Shown here: positions 31,476-40,826 of the stretch, piece by piece
Position numbering within the stretch: position 1 is the stretch's first letter
Layout of the letters: every line of letters starts with the position of its first letter
Source of the DNA: Azospirillum sp. TSH100
GTDB lineage: Bacteria; Pseudomonadota; Alphaproteobacteria; Azospirillales; Azospirillaceae
Length of the DNA: 64,000 nt
Direction: 5' to 3'
Assembly: GCF_004923295.1 (NCBI RefSeq)
Contig: NZ_CP039634.1
Span: 682,001-746,000 of the forward strand
Notes under the pieces: model-generated
The model's input: only the letters and a program-made list of their open reading frames with translations
The model's database searches: none
What the model was told of the DNA's origin: nothing
Program-made: the position numbers and the translations under genes

Positions 31476-32678
31476 TCAGCTTGCCCTGGCCGTCGCACGC
31501 CCCCGCACGGTACCGGCGGCATGGAGCAGCGCGTAGCCGGCCAGCGCCGAGGCGAGCGAGCCGGTCAGCACGCCCAGCCGCACCGCGACCGCATGCTGCG
31601 GATCGGCGAAGGCCAGCGTCCCGATGAACAGGCTCATGGTGAAGCCGATGCCGGTCAGCACGGCGACGCCATAGATCTGCGCCCAACTGGCGCGGGCCGG
31701 CCGCTCCACCACGCCGGTCTTCACGGCGATCCACACCGCCAGGAAGACGCCGGCCTGCTTGCCCAGGAACAGACCGAGCGCGATACCCAGCGGCACCGGC
31801 TCCAGCAGGCTGGCGGGGGTGATGCCGTCCAGCGGCACGCCGGCATTGGCCAGCGCGAAGATCGGCATGATGAGGAAGGCGACCCAGGGATGCAGTGCAT
31901 GTTCCAGGTGATGAAGCGGAGCGTCCTGCGCCCTCTTGCCGTCACGGTCCTCGACCCGCAGGGGAATGGCGAAGGCCAGCACCACGCCGGCCAGCGTCGC
32001 ATGGATGCCCGATTTCAGCACGCACACCCACAGGACCAGCCCCAGCAGCAGATAGGGCGCCAGCGAGCGCACCCCCGCCCGGTTCAGCAGCCACAACCCG
32101 ACCGCCGATGCCGCCGCCAGCCCCAGCGCCAGCGGCACCAGCCCATGGCTGTAGAAGACGGCGATGATCACGATGGCGCCCAGATCGTCCATGATCGCCA
32201 GCGCCAGCAGAAAGACGCGCAGGCTGCCCGGCACCCGGTTGCCCAGCAGGGCCAGCACGCCTAGCGCGAAGGCGATGTCGGTGGCCGCCGGGATCGCCCA
32301 GCCCTGCAAGGCGCCCGGCTCGGCCTGGGCGAACAGGCAATAGACCAGCGCCGGCACCGCCATGCCGCCCAGCGCCGCGATACCCGGCAGCATCGCCTTG
32401 GCCGGGCTGGACAGCTCGCCTTCCAGCACCTCGCGCTTGATCTCCAGCCCAACCAGCAGGAAGAAGACCGCCATCAGACCATCGTTGATCCACAGGATCA
32501 GCGGCTTGTCCAGGCCGACGCCGCCGGCCGTCACCGCCACCTTCATCGCCAGGATCGCATCGTACAGCGGGGCCGCCGGCGAGTTCGCCCAGATCAGGGC
32601 GAGCACCGCCGCGATCATCAGGACGACGCCACTGGCGCTTTCGGTTTTCAGGAAGGTGGCGAGGCGTCTCAGCGTCAT
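31476..32678 (-). CDS. nhaA: Na+/H+ antiporter NhaA
   Basis: A 400-residue antiporter of normal length that expels sodium in exchange for protons. Family motifs are [16 protein letters not shown] at the start, [42 protein letters not shown], the functional Asp pair in [12 protein letters not shown], and [15 protein letters not shown] near the end. The start at 32678 ([10 protein letters not shown]) is preferred to 32717. No nhaR regulator is adjacent. Confidence 0.96.
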   Translation of the reverse strand: MTLRRLATFLKTESASGVVLMIAAVLALIWANSPAAPLYDAILAMKVAVTAGGVGLDKPLILWINDGLMAVFFLLVGLEIKREVLEGELSSPAKAMLPGIAALGGMAVPALVYCLFAQAEPGALQGWAIPAATDIAFALGVLALLGNRVPGSLRVFLLALAIMDDLGAIVIIAVFYSHGLVPLALGLAAASAVGLWLLNRAGVRSLAPYLLLGLVLWVCVLKSGIHATLAGVVLAFAIPLRVEDRDGKRAQDAPLHHLEHALHPWVAFLIMPIFALANAGVPLDGITPASLLEPVPLGIALGLFLGKQAGVFLAVWIAVKTGVVERPARASWAQIYGVAVLTGIGFTMSLFIGTLAFADPQHAVAVRLGVLTGSLASALAGYALLHAAGTVRGRATARAS

Positions 32679-33006
32679 CGCGTCTCGTCTTTCCGCACAG
32701 TTGGCCGAAAGGAACAAATGGCACCGTCAGGCTTCCGTTGGAAGATGCGAATGTCGAAAAATGCGTATGCAAACCATTGAGCGGGCATCGCGGCGAATTG
32801 ACGCGCCTGTGCATCTAAGCTGCTGCTGCCACTCCAAGTTTCGGCGTCGAATACTTGAGGTCGACCGACCTTATGTCTTTTGATCGCTGGCGATGCCTGA
32901 GACAAGTCGACACAATTCATCCAACAGCATCAGCAAAGCCGCCGGCCGATGGCCCAAGGCTGTGGGCAAGGCCGGCAAACGGCCGCCCGTTCCGGAGGAA
33001 ACGACC
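32679..33006. other. Intergenic region, 328 bases
   Basis: Lies between the divergent nhaA and the small zinc-type gene. It is less GC-rich than the coding DNA and holds a short dyad, AGGTC-GACC-GACCT (32858-32871), which could be an operator. No coding sequence is supported. Confidence 0.4.
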
Positions 33007-33267
33007 ATGACCACGCTCTACTGCGCCTGCTGCGGCAGGCCATTCGTCCGCACGTCCGCCCGCGGCCCTGCTCCCTTCTACTGCTCCCAGGATTGCCGGC
33101 TTCAGATGGCGATCCGCCGGCGCGCCTGGAATGACAGGACGGCCAGCGACAGGACGACCACACGACGAACTGTCGAACGGCACGAGATCGAGCAAACCGA
33201 CCAGCCCCTCTTTGGCCGCCTCCCCGCCACAGCGGTCAGACAACGGACCACGGCCTCCTGGAGATGA
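33007..33267 (+). CDS. Small zinc-finger-like protein
   Basis: An 86-residue protein with CACCGRPFVRTSARGPAPFYCSQDCR-type spacing (C6, C8, C9, then C27 and C31 by count), as in small zinc-ribbon or MYND-like modules. The rest is Arg/Thr-rich and probably disordered. A strong ribosome site (GGAGGAAACGACC then ATG) supports it as a real gene. No function is known. Confidence 0.6.
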   Translation: MTTLYCACCGRPFVRTSARGPAPFYCSQDCRLQMAIRRRAWNDRTASDRTTTRRTVERHEIEQTDQPLFGRLPATAVRQRTTASWR

Positions 33268-33406
33268 AACGTACTCTCTGCGGATCGGTGGCAAAACGGC
33301 GGTAACAAAGCGGCTGACTGGCGGCAAAATAGAACTGGCCCCTCTTGCAGCGGGCCGCGGCCGACCTCATGTGGTCGCGGTCACGCTGGCGCCACGCGGT
33401 GCCGGC

Positions 33407-33426
33407 GTACAGCCTGTCGACTGTAC
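33407..33426. repeat. Dyad upstream of the TerC gene
   Basis: GTACAG and CTGTAC pair perfectly across 8 bases, 47 bases before the terC-like start. It could be an operator or a small RNA hairpin. Confidence 0.35.
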
Positions 33427-33472
33427 CCCTTTGACTGCCGCCCCCATCTGACCGCCGGAGCCCCGCCCCTTC

Positions 33473-34192
33473 ATGCTCGACCTGCTTGCCGACCCGAATG
33501 TCTGGGCCAGCCTTCTGACGTTGACCGCGTTGGAGATCGTGCTGGGCATCGACAACATCATCTTCATATCGATCATGGCGTCGAAGCTGCCGCCCGAACG
33601 TCAGCACAGCGCGCGGCGCGTCGGCCTGGCGCTGGCGCTGCTGACCCGCCTGGCCCTGCTGGCTTCCATCGCCTGGGTGGCGCAGCTGACACAGCCGCTG
33701 TTCACCGTAGCCGGCTGGGAGGTGTCGGGCCGCGACCTGATTCTGATCCTGGGCGGCCTGTTCCTGCTGGCCAAGGGCACGCTGGAGATCCACCACACCG
33801 TCGAAGGCCATGAAGAGGGCGGATCGGCGCCCAAGCACGCCACCTTCACGTCGGTCGTCGTCCAGATCATGTTCCTGGACATCGTCTTCTCGCTGGACAG
33901 CGTCATCACCGCGGTCGGCATGTCGGACCATCTGCCGGTGATGATCGCCGCCGTGGTCATCGCCATGGCGGTGATGCTGTTCGCGTCCGGCCCGGTCGGC
34001 GATTTCGTCAACCGTCATGTCACGGTGAAGATGCTGGCGCTGTCCTTCCTGCTGCTGGTCGGCGTGGCGCTGGTGGCCGACGGTTTCGGCTTCCACATCC
34101 CCAAGGGCTATCTGTATTTCGCCATCGCCTTCTCCACCCTGGTGGAGGCGCTGAACCTGCTGGCCCGGCGCAAGCGCAGCGCGGCGCACTGA
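33473..34192 (+). CDS. TerC family integral membrane protein
   Basis: A 239-residue protein with about seven membrane helices. The paired acidic motifs of the TerC group are present: TALEIVLGIDNIIFISI near the start and MFLDIVFSLDSVITAVGM in the middle. A His-rich loop (EIHHTVEGHEEG) lies between. Family members are tied to manganese export or to metal loading of exported enzymes. The Mn-sensing yybP-ykoY leader often found before such genes was looked for and not seen. Confidence 0.92.
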   Translation: MLDLLADPNVWASLLTLTALEIVLGIDNIIFISIMASKLPPERQHSARRVGLALALLTRLALLASIAWVAQLTQPLFTVAGWEVSGRDLILILGGLFLLAKGTLEIHHTVEGHEEGGSAPKHATFTSVVVQIMFLDIVFSLDSVITAVGMSDHLPVMIAAVVIAMAVMLFASGPVGDFVNRHVTVKMLALSFLLLVGVALVADGFGFHIPKGYLYFAIAFSTLVEALNLLARRKRSAAH

Positions 34193-34240
34193 CGGCAATG
34201 AACGAGAGGGGCACCGCTGTCGGCGCCCCCATTTCCACCC

Positions 34241-34651
34241 TCACGCCTCGGCGCGTTCGGCCATCAGATGTTCGTAGGCGACCTTGAACAGGTCACGGAT
34301 CGACACGATGCCGACCGCGCGCTTGCCCTGGGTGATGGGCAGGTGGCGGTAATGCTTGTCATGCATCAGCTTCAGCGCGTCGACCGCGTCGGCGTCGGGC
34401 GGCAGGCTGTCGGGGTTGCGGGTCATCACCGAACCGACCTCCACCGCCGACGGGTCGAGATCCTTGGACAGCACCTTGTTGTTCAGATCGCGTTCGGTGA
34501 CGATGCCGACCAGCGCGCCGTGATTCACCACCAGCACGGCGCCGATGTTCTTGTCGGCCATCATCTTCGACACGGTGGCGACGGAAGTGTCCTCCGGCAC
34601 CAGGATCAGCTCCTGCGACTTCACGACGTCCGGAACCAGCTTGCGTTTCAT
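34241..34651 (-). CDS. CBS-domain protein
   Basis: A 136-residue protein made of two CBS repeats (about 8-62 and 75-130; VATVSKMMADKNIGAVLVVN and DALKLMHDKHYRHLPITQ). Paired CBS domains bind adenine nucleotides and act as energy sensors. There is no attached effector domain. The start at 34651 has GGGGGAAAC just upstream; the frame extends to 34723 but without coding character. Confidence 0.9.
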   Translation of the reverse strand: MKRKLVPDVVKSQELILVPEDTSVATVSKMMADKNIGAVLVVNHGALVGIVTERDLNNKVLSKDLDPSAVEVGSVMTRNPDSLPPDADAVDALKLMHDKHYRHLPITQGKRAVGIVSIRDLFKVAYEHLMAERAEA

Positions 34652-34787
34652 GTTTCCCCCGGAGATCTGGTTGTTGTGGACCAGACTGTAGCCAATGCTG
34701 ACGATAGGGGAGAACAAGGGCATCGCAGCAAATGTGGCGCCGATTGTCGCAGGCAGATCTTTTGAATACTTACGAAGCTTTGAGCCC

Positions 34788-36005
34788 TCACGATATTTTG
34801 GGAGAGGCGAATGCCGGTCCGGGCGAGGACTGCCGTCCGGCGATCACCATGCCCAGCACCAGAAGAAGCGCGCCCAGCACGACCGCGGCGGCGGCCCCCA
34901 GAAGTGCGGCGTTGAAGCTGCCGGTGCGCGTCACCACGAGCCCGGCCGGCAGCGGCCCGATGATCTGCCCAAGCCCATAGGCGGCCGTCAGCGCCCCGAC
35001 CACCCGCGCCGAGGCGCCGGCCGACAGTTGCCGACCAAGCGCAAAGGCCTGCGACACGATTCCGACGAAGGTACCGCCGAACAGCAGCGCCGAGACGACG
35101 GCCACCGTCGGCGACCCGGTCATCGGCAACAGGATGGTGACGGCTTGCGTCAGGTGCGCCAGGATCAGCGACCACCAGCTGTTCGACCGCCGGGCGACCG
35201 CGGCCCAGAACACGCCGGCGCCCATCGCTCCCAGCCCGGCGACCATCCAGGCCGCCTCGCCAACCACGGCGGTATTGGGATCGGTCTTCAGGATCGACAC
35301 CAGGAAGGTGGCCGAGACGATATAGCCGCCGCCCTCCAGGAAATAAGCCAGCGTCAGCAGCAGCAGCGGCGCCGACAGCCCTCGCCGCCGAGCCGTGCCG
35401 GCATCCCCGGCCGCCCCGGCCACAGCAGCCTTAGGCTGTGGCGCCGGATCGCGCACCCAGAGGCCGGGCAGCAGTCCCAGCACGGCACAGATCGCCCCCA
35501 GCGCCAGCCAGTCGCCCGCCCAGCCCAATCGCCCGCCGAACAGCGTGACGAACAGCCCCGACGAGGCGATGCCCAGCCCGACCCCGGTGTAGAGCCAGCC
35601 GGCGAAGCGTTCGCCGCCCTGACGCGCCAGCGTGTCGAGCACCATGGCAATGCCCAGGATGAAGATGCCGGCGCTCGACACCCCCGACAGGAAACGCAGG
35701 ACCAGCCAGGCCGGCATCGCCTGCCCGGCGTCGCCGAGGTCGAGCCCCATCGCTGCGGTGGTGACGGCGCTGAGCAGCAGCGACAGCCGGTAAACGGCGG
35801 TTCGCACCCCCCCGTGCGGTACCAGCCCGGCGCCGAGCGCGCCGACGAAATAGCCGAGATAGTTCAGCGAGGCGAGCAGCCCGGCCCCGTCGGCACGCAG
35901 GCCGGTCGCCTCCTGCATCGCCGGCAGGATCGGGGTGAAGGCGAAGCGCGCAACACCCATCGCGATGGCAAGCCCGATCAGGCCGCCGACCAGCACCCGC
36001 ACCAT
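34788..36005 (-). CDS. YbfB/YjiJ family MFS transporter
   Basis: A 405-residue transporter with 12 predicted helices. The start MVRVLVGGLIGLAIAMGVARFAFTPILPAMQ is typical of the YbfB/YjiJ group, as is LNYLGYFVGALGAG. The substrate is unknown. It is divergent from a LysR gene 176 bases away, so that regulator probably controls it. Confidence 0.9.
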   Translation of the reverse strand: MVRVLVGGLIGLAIAMGVARFAFTPILPAMQEATGLRADGAGLLASLNYLGYFVGALGAGLVPHGGVRTAVYRLSLLLSAVTTAAMGLDLGDAGQAMPAWLVLRFLSGVSSAGIFILGIAMVLDTLARQGGERFAGWLYTGVGLGIASSGLFVTLFGGRLGWAGDWLALGAICAVLGLLPGLWVRDPAPQPKAAVAGAAGDAGTARRRGLSAPLLLLTLAYFLEGGGYIVSATFLVSILKTDPNTAVVGEAAWMVAGLGAMGAGVFWAAVARRSNSWWSLILAHLTQAVTILLPMTGSPTVAVVSALLFGGTFVGIVSQAFALGRQLSAGASARVVGALTAAYGLGQIIGPLPAGLVVTRTGSFNAALLGAAAAVVLGALLLVLGMVIAGRQSSPGPAFASPKIS

Positions 36006-36181
36006 GATCTACGCCCTCTCGCTTTTCGGCCGGCTCGTTGAAACGGGAACTGTTCGGCAGGCCGATTGATCTGACGCCCATCATGAGCGCGGCACAGCCC
36101 TCATTTCCAATGAATTGTTCTGATGATAAGCTCCACTTTCAGTGATGGGTGCCATGCGTCGGCGGTTGGGGAGATGGGGCG

Positions 36182-37126
36182 ATGGATCTGGCCGGTTTGC
36201 GGGTGGTGAAGGCGGTGGCCGACACCGGCAGCGTCAGCCGGGCGGCGGAGGCGCTGAACTGCGTGCAGTCCAACGTCACCGCGCGGATCAAGCGGCTGGA
36301 GGAAGATCTGGGCGTCGATCTGTTCCTGCGCCTCAGCCGCGGGATGGAGCCGACGCCGGCCGGCCGGGTCCTCAGCGGCTATGCCGACCGGGTGCTGCGG
36401 CTGGTCGCCCAGGCCCGCGACGCGGTGGCGGAAGCCGCCGGACGCGGCGGCCGGTTGGCGGTGGGAAGCATGGAATCGACCGCCGCAGTGCGGTTGCCGC
36501 CGGTGCTGGCCCGCTTCCACCGCGACCATCCCGATGTCGAGCTGACCATCACCCCAGGCCCGACCGAGACCCTGTTGGCCGACGTGCTGGCCGGACGGCT
36601 GGATGGCGCCTTCGTCGGCGGCGAGGTGGAGCATCCCGACCTGATCGCCCGGCGCATCTTCGATGAGGAGCTGGTACTGGCCGAACCTGCCGCCGGGCTG
36701 ACCACCGAGGCCGCACGCCGCACCCTGATCGCCTTCGGCCGGGCCTGCGCCTATCGCGGCCGGGCGGAGATGGCGATGCGCGAGGCCGGGCGCGTGCCCT
36801 TCCGCGTCATGGAGTTCGGGGCGCTGGACGCCATCCTGGGCTGCGTCGGCGCCGGCATGGGAGTGACGGTCATGCCGCGTTCGGTCGTGGAGCGCGATCC
36901 CTGGCGCGACCTGCTGGTCGCCCGTCCGCTGCCCGACGTGCTGGCCCGCATGCCGACCCAGTTCGTCCGCCGCGCCGATGCCATCGAGACTGTCAGCCAG
37001 CGGGCCTTCCTGAAGGCGTTTTCCGAGGACTCCTGTTCAGACATGCCCATGAAGGCAGCCGCCGCGGGTGCGACAGGGACGCCCACATCACGCACAGGGT
37101 TGAACGGTTCGTCGGCGGCGTGCTAG
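36182..37126 (+). CDS. LysR family transcriptional regulator
   Basis: A 314-residue regulator with an N-terminal helix-turn-helix ([39 protein letters not shown] in two runs) and a substrate-binding domain (about 90-290). The last 30 residues are a low-complexity extension. The shared upstream region with the MFS gene has an AT-rich patch (36100-36140), a likely binding zone, but no single T-N11-A site stands out. Regulation of the divergent transporter is inferred from layout. Confidence 0.9.
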   Translation: MDLAGLRVVKAVADTGSVSRAAEALNCVQSNVTARIKRLEEDLGVDLFLRLSRGMEPTPAGRVLSGYADRVLRLVAQARDAVAEAAGRGGRLAVGSMESTAAVRLPPVLARFHRDHPDVELTITPGPTETLLADVLAGRLDGAFVGGEVEHPDLIARRIFDEELVLAEPAAGLTTEAARRTLIAFGRACAYRGRAEMAMREAGRVPFRVMEFGALDAILGCVGAGMGVTVMPRSVVERDPWRDLLVARPLPDVLARMPTQFVRRADAIETVSQRAFLKAFSEDSCSDMPMKAAAAGATGTPTSRTGLNGSSAAC

Positions 37127-37265
37127 GCAGGCGCGGGTTGGCCATCCGGCCCGGTGCCATGCGCGTGCCCAACTCCTGGGTAACGGCTCCGATCAGCCCG
37201 ATGGGCGCTGGCGGGACCATGGACGCACAGGCGGCACCGCCGGCCGGAACAGCGGAGAAGAGATC

Positions 37266-37598
37266 ATGCCCTACGTCGTCACCGACGGCTGCATCAAGTG
37301 CAAGTACACCGACTGCGTCGAAGTCTGCCCCGTGGATTGCTTCTACGAGGGTGAGAACATGCTGGTCATCCACCCGGACGAGTGCATCGACTGCGGCGTG
37401 TGCGAGCCGGAATGCCCGGCCGAGGCGATCGTCCCCGACACCGACGACCGCGCGACCAAGTGGCTGGAGCTGAACCGCGACTATTCCGGCCAGTGGCCGA
37501 ACATCACCCGCAAGAAGGACGCGCCGGCCGACGCCGACGAGTTCAAGGGCGTCGACGGCAAGTTCGAGAAGTTCTTCTCGCCCAAGGCGGGCGGCTGA
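37266..37598 (+). CDS. fdxA: Seven-iron ferredoxin FdxA
   Basis: A 110-residue ferredoxin of the Azotobacter FdI type. C9, C17 and C50 fit the [3Fe-4S] cluster and C21, C40, C43 and C46 the [4Fe-4S] cluster (motifs [17 protein letters not shown] and [12 protein letters not shown]). The C-terminal 50 residues ([19 protein letters not shown]) are also typical. It is a low-potential electron carrier; partners are not indicated by the neighbours. Confidence 0.95.
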   Translation: MPYVVTDGCIKCKYTDCVEVCPVDCFYEGENMLVIHPDECIDCGVCEPECPAEAIVPDTDDRATKWLELNRDYSGQWPNITRKKDAPADADEFKGVDGKFEKFFSPKAGG

Positions 37599-37741
37599 GA
37601 CCAGACCAGCGGATGCGGCCCGATTTTTTTCGAGTCGGGCCGCATCAACCGATTGCGTCCGCCCATGTTGCTATGCAAAATCGACGGGGCGGCCATGGCC
37701 GGGCGATGGACGATTTCCGCCCGGTGGATTGCGCGTTCCCT
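37599..37741. other. Intergenic part between fdxA and the carD promoter
   Basis: Holds the inverted repeat listed next. The rest is a GC-rich spacer with no gene seen. Confidence 0.5.
37612..37646. repeat. Inverted repeat with a T-run inside its loop
   Basis: GATGCGGCCCGA (37612-37623) and TCGGGCCGCATC (37635-37646) pair perfectly over 12 bases; the 11-base loop starts with seven Ts. It lies 14 bases after fdxA. The T-run follows the first arm, not the second, so it is not a standard terminator. Confidence 0.6.
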
Positions 37742-37770
37742 TTGTAACTCGGGCGTAACATCGCTATAAT
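37742..37770 (+). promoter_or_regulatory. Sigma-70 promoter of carD
   Basis: TTGTAA and a perfect TATAAT are separated by exactly 17 bases. Transcription would begin near 37777, giving a leader of about 175 bases before carD. The leader holds a stable hairpin around 37845-37867 (CGTGGATGGG with CCCATCCCCACG). Confidence 0.65.
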
Positions 37771-37951
37771 GCGCGCCCGGAGCCGGCCTTCGCGCCATTG
37801 CCGGTTTTCCCGTCGTTCCAGGACTCGTGGCTTTTGTGATCGTCGTGGATGGGTCCCATCCCCACGGCGCCATAACTGTCCGGGGTCCTTTTTCGTCCCT
37901 TCCACCGGGGCGGCAAAATGGCGTGATCGCGAGAAGTGAGAGCCAATCCAC

Positions 37952-38452
37952 ATGTCGAACAAGCTTGACTTCGAAGCCGGTGACTTCGTCGTTTATCCGG
38001 CTCATGGCGTCGGTCGGGTCGAGGGGATCGAGACCCACAGCATTGCCGGACTCGAGGTTCAACTCTACGCGATCACGTTCGAGAAAGAGCGCATGACGCT
38101 CAAGGTTCCGGTCACCAAGGCCCGCAACGCCGGCCTGCGCCGCCTGTCCTCCAAGGACCGCATCAAGGTCGCGCTGGAGACCCTGCAGGGCCGGTCGCGC
38201 GTTCGCCGCACGATGTGGAGCCGCCGCGCCCAGGAGTATGAGGCCAAGATCAACTCCGGCGACCCGGTGTCCATCGCCGAGGTGGTGCGCGACCTGTACC
38301 GCGGCGCCGACCAGTCCGACCAGTCCTACAGCGAGCGCCAGATCTATCAGGCCGCCCTGGAGCGTCTGGCCCGCGAACTGGCCGCCGTCGAGAAGATCGA
38401 CGAGACCAAGGCGACCGAGCGTCTGGAGTCGGTGCTGTCCAAGGCCGCCTGA
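37952..38452 (+). CDS. CarD family transcriptional regulator
   Basis: A 166-residue protein with the N-terminal RNA-polymerase-interacting domain (FEAGDFVVYPAHGVGRVEGIE and ITFEKERMTLKVPVTKA) and a helical C-terminal DNA-binding domain (VRDLYR, SYSERQIYQAALERLARELAAVE). CarD/CdnL proteins stabilise the open complex at rRNA and other promoters. It has a strong promoter of its own with a long leader. Position and length are normal for alphaproteobacteria. Confidence 0.95.
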   Translation: MSNKLDFEAGDFVVYPAHGVGRVEGIETHSIAGLEVQLYAITFEKERMTLKVPVTKARNAGLRRLSSKDRIKVALETLQGRSRVRRTMWSRRAQEYEAKINSGDPVSIAEVVRDLYRGADQSDQSYSERQIYQAALERLARELAAVEKIDETKATERLESVLSKAA

Positions 38453-38641
38453 TTTCGGGTCCCGGTTTCCGGGCCGCCCATGGACGTCCGTGACACGAAC
38501 GGGCGCGCGGCTGCTACGTCACGCCGCGCGCCCGTCTCGTTTTTCGCCTTTGTTTCCGTAGCATGACACGCCTAAACTCCGGCCGCCTTCCGGCGGACAG
38601 CGTCGGAACGGGTTCGCGAACGACGCCGAAGGGGATCGAGT

Positions 38642-39601
38642 TTGGGTCTGCCGCCGCGCCTTGGTCTTCCCAACCGCCAGACCAACCGACATGCCGGATC
38701 CAGTGTCGGCGCTCTTGAGGATGACAGCCGTTTCGCCTTGCTCGGCCGGCCGCGCCGGGTCTGGGCCGTCGGCGCCATCCATGCGCAACCCGACCGGCTG
38801 GACCTGATTCACCGCGCCATCGGCCAGCGCTTCCGCCCCGGCGACCGGCTGGTCTATCTCGGCAACATGATCGGCGTCGGCGAACAGGTGGTGGAGACCA
38901 TCGACCGGCTGCTGGCCTTCCGCATCGCCCTGCTGGCGATGCCGGGCATGATCGCGTCGGACATCGTCTATCTGCGCGGCCAGCAGGAGGAGATGTGGCA
39001 GAAGTTGCTGCAACTCCACTTTGCCCCCGATCCCCGCACCGTGCTGGACTGGATGCTGCGACAGGGCGTGGCACCGACGCTGGCCGCCTATGGCGGGCAA
39101 CAGGATACCGGGATGGCGGCGGCGCGTGGCGGAGCGGTGATGCTGGGGCGCTGGACGCGCGAGCTGCGGCAGGCGGTGGCGGCGAGGCCCGGCCATGAAC
39201 AGCTGTTCAACGCGTTGCGCCGCGCTGCCTACACCGGCGGTCCGGCCGCCCGGAGCGGGGCGACGAATGACGGCATGTCGGGCGGGGAAGATTGGACCGG
39301 CAGCAATCGTGGCGGCGGAAGCCTGCTGCTGGTCAGTTCCGGCATCGATCCCCGCCGCCCGCTGACCGGCCAAGGCGATGCCTTCTGGTGGGGCAGCGCC
39401 GGCTTCGCCCGGCTGGAGCAGCCCTACGGCGGCTTCAGCCGTCTGGTGCGCGGCTACGACCCCAATTGGACGCCGGAAAGCCCCGGCGTCGACGGCGGGC
39501 CGGTGACGGTGACGCTGGATGGCGGCTGCGGCCGCGGCGGCCATCTCGTCTGCGCCTGCTTCGATTCTTTTGGCGAGATGCTGGACCTTTTTCAGGCGTG
39601 A
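38642..39601 (+). CDS. Degenerate metallophosphatase-like protein (probable pseudoenzyme)
   Basis: A 319-residue protein that follows the layout of bacterial Ser/Thr phosphatase-type metallophosphatases but lacks their ligands. GDxHG is GAIHA (44-48), GDxVDRG is GNMIGVG (74-80), GNHE is GQQE (113-116), HAG is SSG and the last GH is GY. Only the first His and last Glu remain. The fold landmarks (RRVWAVGAIH, FRPGDRLVYLGN, GYGG-like GRGGHLVCACFD) are still clear. The only usable start is a TTG at 38642 with AAGGGGA 6 bases before it; a stop lies in frame at 38573. Role unknown. Confidence 0.7.
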   Translation: MGLPPRLGLPNRQTNRHAGSSVGALEDDSRFALLGRPRRVWAVGAIHAQPDRLDLIHRAIGQRFRPGDRLVYLGNMIGVGEQVVETIDRLLAFRIALLAMPGMIASDIVYLRGQQEEMWQKLLQLHFAPDPRTVLDWMLRQGVAPTLAAYGGQQDTGMAAARGGAVMLGRWTRELRQAVAARPGHEQLFNALRRAAYTGGPAARSGATNDGMSGGEDWTGSNRGGGSLLLVSSGIDPRRPLTGQGDAFWWGSAGFARLEQPYGGFSRLVRGYDPNWTPESPGVDGGPVTVTLDGGCGRGGHLVCACFDSFGEMLDLFQA

Positions 39602-39884
39602 TCCACCTTTTGGTTCAGCCTGACCTTTCATCCCGTCCTCCCCCTCCCCCCGTATAGGTCCGGCCACACGTCGGGCAGCCGTTCCACAGGCCGCCGACAA
39701 AATTCCTCCGTCCCTTGTGATCCGGTCCCCCTACACCTGCGTATGATTCCGCAACAGGGCGCGCTCATGCTTGTTGTTTAACCCGACGGCATCGACCGGG
39801 GGCAGGCGGCAAGGCGGCGAAGACCCGATAGTACGGGGATATGCGAAGGAACACGATGCCGCCCAGACGGGAAGGAAGGGACGG

Positions 39885-40781
39885 ATGGCATACATCGACG
39901 ATCCGGAGACTCAGCGTGCAAATCTGAGCTTCATCAAGGCATCCATGCGCGAACCTCTGCTGTCGCGCGACCATGAATTCGACCTCGCCCGAAAATGGCG
40001 CGAAGGCAACGACGAACGCGCCCTGCATCAGCTGGTCCGGGCCTATACCCGTCTGGTGGTGGCCACCGCATCGCGTTTCCGCAATTACGGTCTGCCGATG
40101 GGCGATCTCGTCCAGGAGGGCAATGTCGGTCTGATGCAGGCCGCCAGCCGTTTCGAGCCAGATCGCGAGGTGCGCTTCTCCACCTACGCCGCGTGGTGGA
40201 TCCGCTCAGCCATGCAGGACTACATTCTGCGAAATTGGTCGATCGTGCGGACCGGCACAACCGCCGCGCAGAAATCGCTGTTCTTCAACCTGCGCCGCCT
40301 GCGCGCCAAAATCGACAGTGCCACCCAGAACGGCAGCGGCGCCCCCCTGACCAAGGAGGGCCGCGAGTGGATCGCCAGCGAACTCCAGGTCGAGGTGGCC
40401 GAGGTCGAGGCCATGGAAATGCGGCTGTCCGGCGCCGACCAGTCGCTGAACACGCCGGTGGCCGACGGCTCCGACGACGACTGGCAGGACTTCCTGGCCG
40501 ACCAGCGCCCCTCGCCCGAGGATGTGGTGATCGGCATGCGCGACGCCAACACGCGGTCGCAATGGCTGGCGGACGCGCTGGGCGAACTGAGCCCGCGCGA
40601 ACGCACCATCATCCGCGAACGCCGCCTGCGCGAGGAAGGCGCCACGCTGGAGGAACTCGGCCGCGAACTGGGCGTCAGCAAGGAGCGCGTGCGCCAGCTG
40701 GAGCATCGGGCGCTGCTGAAACTGCGGCAGTCGATGCTGAAGCGGGTCGAGGATTCCGACGACCTGCTGGCGGAAGCGTGA
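39885..40781 (+). CDS. rpoH: RNA polymerase sigma-32-type factor (RpoH)
   Basis: A 298-residue sigma factor with region 2 ([35 protein letters not shown] in two runs; [25 protein letters not shown]), the RpoH-type box [14 protein letters not shown], and region 4 ([28 protein letters not shown]). It should direct heat-shock transcription; alphaproteobacteria often have more than one copy and this could be a paralogue. The start at 39885 has GAAGGAAGGG upstream. A strong terminator follows. Confidence 0.93.
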   Translation: MAYIDDPETQRANLSFIKASMREPLLSRDHEFDLARKWREGNDERALHQLVRAYTRLVVATASRFRNYGLPMGDLVQEGNVGLMQAASRFEPDREVRFSTYAAWWIRSAMQDYILRNWSIVRTGTTAAQKSLFFNLRRLRAKIDSATQNGSGAPLTKEGREWIASELQVEVAEVEAMEMRLSGADQSLNTPVADGSDDDWQDFLADQRPSPEDVVIGMRDANTRSQWLADALGELSPRERTIIRERRLREEGATLEELGRELGVSKERVRQLEHRALLKLRQSMLKRVEDSDDLLAEA

Positions 40782-40784
40782 GGC

Positions 40785-40820
40785 AAAGCCCTCTCCCCGC
40801 AACGGGAGAGGGCTTTTTTT
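40785..40820 (+). terminator. Intrinsic terminator after rpoH
   Basis: A 10-base-pair stem GCCCTCTCCC/GGGAGAGGGC with a 6-base loop and seven Ts. It also separates the convergent purH. Confidence 0.9.
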
Positions 40821-40826
40821 ACAGCA

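Noticed and set aside
33268..33472. Possible Mn-sensing yybP-ykoY riboswitch before the TerC gene.
   Set aside because: The conserved GGGGAGUAG-type core and paired arms were not found.
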